Below, piece after piece: positions 12,001-12,735 of a stretch of 14,541 nucleotides of DNA. Source of the DNA: Planctomycetaceae bacterium UBA6172 (lineage in GTDB: Bacteria; Planctomycetota; Planctomycetia; Pirellulales; Pirellulaceae); the NCBI GenBank assembly GCA_002422955.1, contig DITY01000258.1, positions 1 to 14,541 of the forward strand. Reading direction: 5' to 3'. A program made the position numbers and the translations under genes. Under the pieces are notes generated by a model that saw nothing but the letters and a program-made list of their open reading frames with translations, searched no databases and was not told the origin of the DNA. How positions within the stretch are numbered: the first letter of the stretch is position 1; each line of letters starts with the position of its first letter.

Positions 12001-12471
12001 GCCGACGGTTTCATCTCGCCACTCGACGCGCTGCGAATCCTGAACCTATTGGCCTCTCGGCAGACCGCCGGGATTCCGGTTTCGGAACTGACCAGCACGC
12101 CACCCGACTTCTACGACGTCAGCGGCGACGGGATCGTGACGCCGTTCGACGCGTTGGAGGTGATCAACGAGATCGCACGACGTAACAACGCCAGCCTCAA
12201 CGGTGAGGGCGAAGCAGCCCCCGCGACCTGGTTGACCAGTACGGTCTTCGCCGCCTCTTCGATCAGTCTGCCCGAAGTGGTGGACCCACCGCGACCCGCC
12301 GACCAATTCGGTATGGCCCTGCTGGCCGATTTCGGTCAGGCGGGCGGTGAAGGGGTCGAGGATTTGATCGCGCTCCTGGCGATCGATTCGGCGAGCGAGG
12401 CTACAAACCAGGACCGGACAGAGGTCTTGCAACTGGCTTCTGACGCCGCCTGGCTCGATTCCGTGAGCTAA
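1..12471 (+). CDS. Giant secreted multidomain protein with beta-helix, PPC, GEVED, cadherin-like and dockerin domains (5' partial)
   Basis: The frame is open from base 1 to the TAA at 12469-12471, giving 4156 visible residues. The true start lies upstream: the GTG at 49 is unlikely, because codons before it encode DDTDIVH, a motif that recurs in frame at 1180-1200. Seen in order are beta-helix scaffold repeats, three PPC-like domains, a MAM-like domain, about eleven copies of a roughly 107-residue module, a split Ig-like domain, a split GEVED domain, about six cadherin/Ig-like repeats, a dockerin and an acidic tail. I found no cysteine and no membrane segment. Known family: giant planctomycete surface proteins, usually annotated only as PPC- or dockerin-domain proteins. 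In recalled relatives the missing N-terminus carries a LEPR-XLL leader and a matrixin-like protease. Inferred role: an extracellular or cell-surface adhesion or degradation scaffold. The substrate is unknown. Confidence 0.93.
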   Translation, partial: AGRFDDTDIVHYIAENVIIAGNPGGSLQDLVRPGLSDVAGLERPGAGLLVAGAYAYQLTFVDRFGFESLAAAASTSSIIASDQSAIDLFNLPAVPAGADYVSRRIYRLAPGETEYRLVGELDATATRFTDNGRRTGVPLDLTRAGIRGRLTASLVIDPGTIVKLRGARIELGQGTQLLAEGLPGLPVVFTSVADDRYGAGGSFDTNNDSMATGGGLSPQRGDWAGIYAGPTSNVSLDNSVVAYGGGISLIEGGQSKAFSALELHQATARVVDSRFEYNANGQGGAGPVGRNGRLGNTPSTIFARFTQPVLVGNQFLENRGPIIDIDSDSLNAEFVIDHGRQTGAIERLAELDDNHGPLIRRNTTQSTPSDSASQIQLNGMYVRGGVLSTSSIWDDTDIVHMVFDTISVGNQVSGGALRLQSRPDESLVIKLAGAGNPNSPTVGTGFTATGSASSVEDRIGGTIHVIGLPGAPVVMTSLQDDSVGAGRRLDGSQQNDTNGDSFGSRPVANDWRGLYLDQFSNDRNVAVVLEQELSNEVAPGLNGTVDNAQFLGELAESQLASDDRLRIGYQIHGFLSGPNDVDTFSFSGAAGTPVWIDIDHTSIGLDSILEILDSSGNVLARSDNSFAEVDDPSLITVLSSSLQGRVGSLSRFEGSFEQPGAFGLYQDFGSTNLRDAGLSITLPGPVGARSVYFVRVRSASVNAADAAGGLSQGGYSLQIRLQEAQEFPGSSIRFADIRYANHGVRLRGLPGESPLLGEIGESETFATSNDSLAGGTNLLERPQYVGNLAATNNGTISIAGALSSGFDVDFYRVDVNFAGSGLGNLRRSTVFDIDYADGFSRPDTNVSVFYSPTGNAANAQLVLFGSGSNIADDQTSPLGAEVGELLARGSVAGGDPFIGPIGLSQGSYFVSVTSANQLPQELGSNLTLRREPMESVIRIFEDKVESIGGSTALAPREGAFVQTAAPGWAITTNRGAAPGHQRTATFNGSRTAATIPNNQSWRFDRSAASGSLDSAAFDLAGYSAADLPRLYFDYFYAPGLGDSVRIRATSDQLSGPITLPSSFLTSPDGNTWRQQIVALDAVAGHTGIVISYEYVTGAGAGEGLYVDNFVIGFAERGEMVSNATPGQSAFTFGFGGQGEYQLELRPAVEYFDPRAGGALALTDTFDTNDRLARRVTLVAPSGSQLLNGDTFTLNDGSTTVTFEFNSVPGFTEGVVRIPYASTDTATQIAQRLIAAINNPVVQSSLKLKAAPASSNASLIATDARVNLHGTASGDFEIVRNVAGAPATLSSTPRPGGRNIRLAAIALDAFGDFNTTRTQGQVIIDSNRISHVNGVGIWSELPPRLTDPRDIVTGFGTQPPLGNTGSGIPLNLPTLNDSVLGGIVPGVVIENNIIDQARFAGIKIDGQTQPLVVTLPPTPRIADGMVMVLDAAGTRVVMEFDDLGGNTTAEAGSGVIGGDGFIDGHSPIYYRKRPAGAGAELSGAYPAGGRQTVSSNQELLVAMQQAINGSILTTNGLAGLVRATIGPALTVSATPPLLPEFALYIEGATDVFFSNFFAKGGGTLPQVQNAPVPEAPQPFARIVNNTIYGNDGTEAQFAVPATAEPNDRIAQAVDTKAGRNHGAPYFTQGTLGDNTDPLSADRDVDLFKVELEVGERLVADTRIGGPTTVLRLFNENGEALSFVTGGGVSSTVSLPGATPPHLNSAVSGNGFIDFTATKKGTYYVGISSLGNDSYDPLSLAGRKAGTGGTGVYGLGIEVFAARSFVMSLDNGGGSTRAGALVGTTFAITQVPDYVPSGAYTGVNPFGNRVTFEFTSNSGALVLPNGNINVPLRTDTADGGYRVPDIMRAIADAVDRVVGGTPAMPNHTGNNGPDGRNGPITRVTATALGGIDGNNGAIVTYFLPSDYASGGFGHNRLENLSNSVPTANGWSDGAGTSELYVYINNAARIELSPAARAAGLLFTPDASTPAYATQADQLLAENGVLITQGASPTLMNNVFINLHQSVVVEETNRAGFGVLAQVDTFYKQQAVVVTGNTFQYDESRNSRIRADVNTPGINDPGLSTDSFNGPSNVNGGNSDFNFIVPGGQLVVENAAGSRMTPAAGATIIDSAINSLAERDTVAALKQSVGIPISNILAPDRDQSGQLRADDPAVTSPGGLGSNVFKDRGALDRADFVGPTAVLEFPRDNDAAGIDTDPTESFLSLRSGIYDEFRILLRDIGDSSDPFVGSGIDHNTVVVPALAGLRESGANFSLFEGDRLLTEGVDYTFSYDATSGVVTLRPLAGIWRSDRAYRISINNKDRLVGLAPGAGAVSDGDSFVIVDSNGGRVTYEFESGYELLVPETLQFTIPAVGTGTGGITDGSRFSISGISGTPVFFEFDRDGVTLPDSRVISFTTGDSPETLAAASAAAIQAAAVTGVINVTPVLNGAKVIVGSEAGTVLDTGRTALVSATRTLALSVPNVGAGPGGILDGDILTISDGIESIRFEFDSNGVFNPLNTPILIGAVSPAQTVRDAIQLAIVNSPLRIEPVLIGELIFLNLPADGSAVVSRGQLGVVGISRTPGDGETLEFTPATGNPVTLVLDRTDANGSLPTGDARIEFTRATTGDQLAEAIAAAIRGQSIAGIDPVGVLANPGGQVVIGGQVGLGLNLTAGSTIELIGEPGVTESSLLTIFGPLLLQLPIVGGNGIPDDSQFQLSDGFNTAVFQYNRVLTGATNLQAIEIPYRVFDDVEAVTAATVAAINGSGLQITAVNLGGGRISLGNINEDQFGFPQPQPPVNPNDPVIPVINAPLVPRRGIVTDGEQIVITQGSQTLRLEFDAATGGGGVAPGFIPVIFQPNGTVDDVASVLAAAINNNRGTMELQATAQPGGQVKLADNSQTVVDVSAAPTVILSGTPGGAIPVPFNGAFGPEEMKRSLINAINQSEAAGLTTLHAVNRGGGTFFIENALLIDGPLPSYFLQSVKDLAGNPLKPNREDNSTQFTLLLPTVGLDYGDAPDPRGGVAGRYPTNLANDGARHMVDPNGVRLGTLIDIDADGMPTPLADGDDTTIFVVGTNGSLFNAVVRPGFVEITFDLTGPASAFDGDTVTISTGVDTATLEFDVDGLFNENNFAVAPLDPSSPTSIAEAFRRAVLESPLRPASVVVVGNTVRIITADEDGVNFVSAVNPTGILNPGIPLEISITVTGSGVVDAWIDFNFDGDWDDPNEQILSGAVPGAIFTGDPMGDAVTRTFTILVPATAARPSVPTPTYARFRISSEGDLTPRGLALSGEVEDYRLVIMPGLPPTVDENNRHLEYFIDEDNVLQASDLDGSLTDTPNDDGLLARITDPDGDAVQIYSGDVGQRTLQDAAGEIAGVLNLRADGAFEFTPTADYFGSVVFTARVTDVKSLAPETQLVSPTALSVTITVAPVNDAPSVLDPVGNPPLIVRTSPEDVVINFTSAELTSFFVAGPANESDQALVIQSAGVNGLGFQTELGGSVQLVNGGIRYTPPADYPGPGPDRFEYIVADVPGNGQLPETALTRGTVFITITPVNDAPIVQNNTFSLNGNGPFQIPVTGANGILTNDLPGPPDEVAEGQGLALELSQFPKGTLRGGTVALVGGNLVYTPRVGFSGPDQFTYTVFDVAPPVDIYNPFIPQSSTGTVTLNVNGTNSPPSFIGINGDPNRTSLQFNESKETEQVFEYNLNTWFLDPEGDASTYTVVSSNPAIVVSTVIIDPATGAATLRLRLPSFRFGNLNLQVTATNIGGGPSTSVTIPVSVLNTPDAPRLIGTLHPLNSDEDVTIQRDLTQIFFDPDGEQLTYQVSRIGNIFNPTAAQITASGLVQSISFAGNQMTIVPVADAYGSILLEITARDATAAVSDAFTLTIAPQPDAPRGLPNQYDVPIGGRLQVLNPAQGVLANDSDPDSDVFPGTNERVRVDLSSVSGSNPVSIQNGTGVRVTTPRGQLDIFRDGTFTYKNNVGTPGQTDSFTYRPIDPTNRVGNLVTVTLTLGRSEYQNPIPGFRFDVTADGFISPLDALRILNLLASRQTAGIPVSELTSTPPDFYDVSGDGIVTPFDALEVINEIARRNNASLNGEGEAAPATWLTSTVFAASSISLPEVVDPPRPADQFGMALLADFGQAGGEGVEDLIALLAIDSASEATNQDRTEVLQLASDAAWLDSVS
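136..402 (+). other. Fibronectin-III-like domain within gene 1
   Basis: The translated segment has the pattern YAYQLTFVDRFGFES, followed about 35 residues later by NLPAVPAG, then VSRRIYRL, YRLVGEL and TRFTDNG. This alternation of short beta-strands resembles the Fn3-like domains of phage tail and bacterial surface proteins. It separates the DDTDIVH motif (13-33) from the strand TASLVIDPGTIVKL (451-492). In the second scaffold unit those two elements are only about 15 residues apart, so this domain looks like an insert. The assignment is by pattern only. Confidence 0.5.
439..960 (+). repeat. Beta-helix scaffold unit A
   Basis: The unit starts with LVIDPGTIVKLRGARIELG, then GLPGLPVVFTSVADDRYGAG, DTNNDS, GDWAGIY, and beta-helix-like rungs such as VSLDNSVVAYGGG and VLVGNQFLENRG. 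The block GLPGxPVVxTSxxDDxxGAG...DTNxDS...xDWxGxY recurs at 1399-1563. Such rungs with asparagine ladders are typical of right-handed parallel beta-helix domains of secreted proteins. Confidence 0.7.
1180..1563 (+). repeat. Beta-helix scaffold unit B
   Basis: The unit begins with DDTDIVH at 1180-1200, a repeat of the motif at 13-33 (18 of 21 bases identical). It continues with ALRLQSRPDESLVIKLAG, GGTIHVIGLPGAPVVMTSL, DDSVGAG, DTNGDS and NDWRGLYLDQFSN. The second half aligns with unit A at 541-699. Unit B lacks the Fn3-like insert seen between the same landmarks upstream. Confidence 0.7.
1621..2169 (+). other. PPC-like beta-sandwich domain 1 of gene 1
   Basis: The signature is IHGFLSGPNDVDTFSFSGAA, then VWIDIDHT, LDSILEILDSSGNVLARSDN, and after a long loop YFVRVRS and GGYSLQIRL. 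The order 'DVDxFxF... G... LxxxLxLxDssGxxLAxsd... YxvxV' is that of bacterial pre-peptidase C-terminal (PPC) domains, which are non-catalytic beta-sandwiches of secreted proteins. The loop between the halves (about 1890-2060) is longer than usual. Confidence 0.75.
2323..2796 (+). other. PPC-like beta-sandwich domain 2 of gene 1
   Basis: ISIAGALSSGFDVDFYRVDV is followed by TVFDIDYADGF, TNVSVFYSPTG, LVLFGSGSNIADDQ and GSYFVSVTSANQLP. The core 'DVDFYrvdv ... YFVsVts' is the PPC pattern. The FDIDYADGF segment also appears in my memory of planctomycete relatives. A conserved-looking linker, EPMESVIRIFED, follows at 2791-2826. Confidence 0.7.
2869..3351 (+). other. MAM / jelly-roll-like domain of gene 1
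   Basis: The segment has GWAITTN early on, then SWRFDRSAASGSLDSAAFDL, LYFDYFYAPGLGDSVRIRA, a W-R-Q-Q strand (TWRQQIVALD), IVISYEYVTG, and ends with GEGLYVDNFVIGF. The ending 'GxGxYvDnvxigf' and the central 'L.FDYFy..g.DsvrI' are typical of MAM-like or laminin-G-like jelly rolls in secreted bacterial proteins. Ligand binding is likely but cannot be specified. Confidence 0.5.
3523..3831 (+). repeat. DGD/FEF module copy M1
   Basis: This is the first recognisable copy of a roughly 107-residue module. Its parts are a strand pair NGDTFTLNDGSTTVTFEF (3559-3612), a middle strand VVRIPY, a helix TATQIAQRLIAAINN (3670-3714) and a closing segment LKLKAAPA...ARVNLHGT. Eight other copies carry both the strand pair and the helix, and two half copies carry one each. 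Some resemblance in layout to the flagellin IN motif (helix with AAxxAIN followed by a beta pair) is a guess. Confidence 0.7.
3889..4224 (+). other. Right-handed beta-helix coils of gene 1
   Basis: Rungs such as GQVIIDSNRISHVNGVGIW and GVVIENNIIDQARFAGIKI show the repeated 'V.I..N.I.......GI.I' pattern of parallel beta-helix coils. The coils stop abruptly where module M2 begins and seem to resume at 4735. Confidence 0.65.
4225..4650 (+). repeat. DGD/FEF module copy M2 (long, divergent)
   Basis: The strand pair is DGMVMVLDAAGTRVVMEFD (4264-4320) and the helix NQELLVAMQQAING (4486-4527). About 55 residues with GSGVIGGDGFIDGHS lie between them, so the unit is longer than other copies. It ends with a strand ALYIEGATD. 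It sits between two beta-helix coil segments. Confidence 0.5.
4735..4773 (+). other. Single beta-helix coil of gene 1
   Basis: FARIVNNTIYGNDG is a typical beta-helix rung with an asparagine ladder. It lies between module M2 and the third PPC domain, and so looks like one coil of a helix whose neighbouring coils are at 3889-4224 and 5941-6120. Confidence 0.5.
4801..5280 (+). other. PPC domain 3 of gene 1
   Basis: This is the clearest PPC domain of the gene. It has the opening TAEPNDRIAQAVDT, then DRDVDLFKVELEVGERLVAD, TVLRLFNENGEALSFV, FIDFTATKKGTYYVGISSLG and VYGLGIEVF. The EPND opening and the 'DvDlfkveL..Gerl..d...vlrlFn..G' core are diagnostic. The segment NDSYDPLSLAGRKAGTGGTG is also familiar from planctomycete relatives. 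Confidence 0.85.
5281..5700 (+). repeat. DGD/FEF module copy M3 (long, divergent)
   Basis: The strand pair is GTTFAIT...NRVTFEF (5341-5436), with a 17-residue insert in the hairpin. NGNINVPLRTD follows, then the helix RVPDIMRAIADAVDR (5518-5562) and the closing ITRVTATALGG. A glycine- and asparagine-rich loop NHTGNNGPDGRNG separates helix and closing strand. The copy follows PPC domain 3 directly, with no linker. Confidence 0.5.
5941..6120 (+). other. Beta-helix coils resuming after insertions
   Basis: GVLITQGASPTLMNNVFINL, then QSVVVEE and QAVVVTGNTFQYDES, are beta-helix rungs of the type 'i.i..gaspt...N.f.n......v'. They look like the continuation of the coil at 4735-4773, interrupted by about 1170 bases that encode PPC3, M3 and a linker. 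Confidence 0.6.
6901..7020 (+). repeat. DGD/FEF module half copy M4
   Basis: Only the first half is present: DGDSFVIVDSNGGRVTYEFE (6934-6993) plus a short strand ELLVPE. The helix and the closing strands are missing, and M5 begins at once. It opens the array inside the split Ig-like domain. Confidence 0.6.
7021..7344 (+). repeat. DGD/FEF module copy M5
   Basis: A complete 108-residue copy. The lead-in TLQFTIPAVGTGTGGI is followed by the strand pair DGSRFSISGISGTPVFFEFD (7072-7131), the strand RVISFTT, the alanine-rich helix SPETLAAASAAAIQAA and the closing VTPVLNGAKVIVGS. Confidence 0.7.
7345..7665 (+). repeat. DGD/FEF module copy M6
   Basis: A complete 107-residue copy. The lead-in TLALSVPNVGAGPGGI is close to that of M5. 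The strand pair is DGDILTISDGIESIRFEFD (7402-7458), the helix PAQTVRDAIQLAIVNSPL, and the closing VLIGELIFLNLPA. Confidence 0.75.
7666..7986 (+). repeat. DGD/FEF module copy M7
   Basis: A 107-residue copy with a shortened lead-in. The strand pair DGETLEFTPATGNPVTLVLD has LVLD in place of FEFD. The helix is TGDQLAEAIAAAIRGQ and the closing part GGQVVIGGQVGLGLNLT. Confidence 0.65.
7987..8340 (+). repeat. DGD/FEF module copy M8 with proline-rich linker
   Basis: The lead-in LLLQLPIVGGNGIP is followed by the strand pair DDSQFQLSDGFNTAVFQYN (8062-8118), the strand AIEIPY, the helix DVEAVTAATVAAINGSGL and the closing ITAVNLGGGRISLG. A proline-rich linker PQPQPPVNPNDPVIPV (8302-8349) ends the unit and runs into M9. 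Confidence 0.65.
8341..8670 (+). repeat. DGD/FEF module copy M9
   Basis: A 110-residue copy. The strand pair is DGEQIVITQGSQTLRLEFD, followed by a glycine-rich turn TGGGGVAPG, the strand IPVIFQ, the helix TVDDVASVLAAAINNN and the closing MELQATAQPGGQVKLAD. Confidence 0.7.
8671..8841 (+). repeat. DGD/FEF module half copy M10
   Basis: Only the second half is present: the strand AIPVPF, the helix GPEEMKRSLINAINQSEAAG and the closing TTLHAVNRGGGTFFIEN. The first strand pair is missing. It mirrors the half copy M4 at the other end of the array. Confidence 0.6.
8959..9819 (+). other. GEVED domain, interrupted
   Basis: The domain starts with DYGDAPDP and continues with DIDADGMPTPLADGDDT. It resumes after an insert with DEDGVNF (9448-9468), then VDAWIDFNFDGDWDDPNEQI, TYARFRISSEGD and the name-giving GEVEDYRL (9790-9813). 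All landmarks of the GEVED domain of secreted bacterial proteins are present in the right order. The segment between GDDT and DEDGVNF, normally only a few residues, is about 106 residues long here. Confidence 0.85.
9181..9447 (+). repeat. DGD/FEF module copy M11 nested in the GEVED domain
   Basis: The strand pair is DGDTVTISTGVDTATLEFD (9232-9288), followed by FAVAPL, the helix SPTSIAEAFRRAVLESPL (9346-9399) and the closing ASVVVVGNTVRIITA. It lies exactly between two GEVED landmarks. The helix ending VLESPL is close to IVNSPL of M6. Confidence 0.7.
9826..11955 (+). repeat. About six cadherin/Ig-like repeats (VNDAP type)
   Basis: Unit borders are marked by recurring boundary motifs: ITVAPVNDAPSV (10195-10230), ITITPVNDAPIV (10561-10596), VNGTNSPPSF (10921-10950), VLNTPDAPRL (11254-11283) and IAPQPDAPRG (11575-11604). 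Units are about 108-130 residues. Repeated elements are 'D.DGD', 'ADYFGSVVFTARVTD' or 'VGFSGPDQFTYTV', and a final strand. This is the tandem cadherin/VCBS/Big-type stalk common in large secreted proteins. Such stalks often bind calcium between units, which fits the DPDGD and DPEGDA motifs. Confidence 0.85.
11959..12192 (+). other. Dockerin type I domain at the C-terminal side of gene 1
   Basis: There are two calcium-loop segments: DVTADGFISPLD (11992-12027), followed by the helix ALRILNLLAS, and DVSGDGIVTPFD (12115-12150), followed by the helix ALEVINEIARR. The pattern D-x-[NST]-x-D-G-x-[IV]-x-x-x-D occurs twice with about 30 residues between, as in dockerin type I domains. Position 3 is T and S rather than N. 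Cellulosomal dockerins bind cohesins. In planctomycetes the partner is not known, and no cohesin is visible in this window. Confidence 0.88.
12193..12468 (+). other. Acidic C-terminal tail of gene 1
   Basis: 92 residues follow the dockerin. By my count the tail has about 15 acidic and 2 basic residues, alanine- and leucine-rich stretches (ALLADFGQAGGEGVEDLIAL) and no sorting motif such as LPXTG. Its role is unknown. Confidence 0.6.
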
Positions 12472-12505
12472 TCCTTTGTAATTTTGCGAAACTTGACGAT
12501 TCTGA

Positions 12506-12528
12506 AGCCGCCAGCGATGCCGGCGGCT
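12506..12528 (+). terminator. Stem-loop after gene 1, possible terminator
   Basis: AGCCGCC (12506-12512) and GGCGGCT (12522-12528) form a perfect 7-base-pair GC-rich stem. Two further pairs (GC with GC) are possible beyond one A-C mismatch, leaving a GAT loop. It starts 34 bases after the stop codon. No T-run follows, so an intrinsic terminator is possible but not typical. It could instead stabilise the mRNA end. Confidence 0.4.
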
Positions 12529-12670
12529 ATCCAACTGTCCTCGATTTTCCCCTCGCGACCGACTCGGCTATGTTCAGAGATGCTCTCCTCCTCGCTGTCG
12601 TTCAGCCGTCGTCCGACCATTCGACTCCAGACCCCCGCCAGCTAACCCAGACCGGGCGTCGGGTCCACGA

Positions 12671-12726
12671 GTAATTTTTTCGCCGCATATTTTTCCATCT
12701 GCATTCCCTCGGTATTTTCATTAGGC
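12671..12726 (+). promoter_or_regulatory. AT-rich leader, possible promoter region of gene 2
   Basis: In a GC-rich window this stretch stands out with TAATTTTTT, CATATTTTT and GTATTTTCATTA. TATTTT at 12713-12718 could serve as a -10 element, but no good -35 element is found at 16-18 bases. No clear Shine-Dalgarno sequence precedes the ATG at 12736; the nearest is AGG at 12723-12725. Weak support. Confidence 0.25.
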
Positions 12727-12735
12727 CTGGATCTC

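Larger units (their letters stand above)
12472..12735. other. Intergenic region between the two giant genes
   Basis: These 264 bases hold the stem-loop at 12506-12528 and, nearer gene 2, a stretch richer in A and T (12671-12726) with a run of six T at 12675-12680. I see no tRNA, no convincing gene and no repeat shared with the coding regions. Confidence 0.6.

Noticed and set aside
12493..12498. TTGACG as a -35 element of a promoter
   Set aside because: No -10-like sequence lies at a proper distance; that position falls in the GC-rich stem-loop.
12650..12680. GACC...GGTC hairpin followed by six T as an intrinsic terminator
   Set aside because: The stem is only four pairs, and nine bases separate it from the T-run, too weak for a terminator call.
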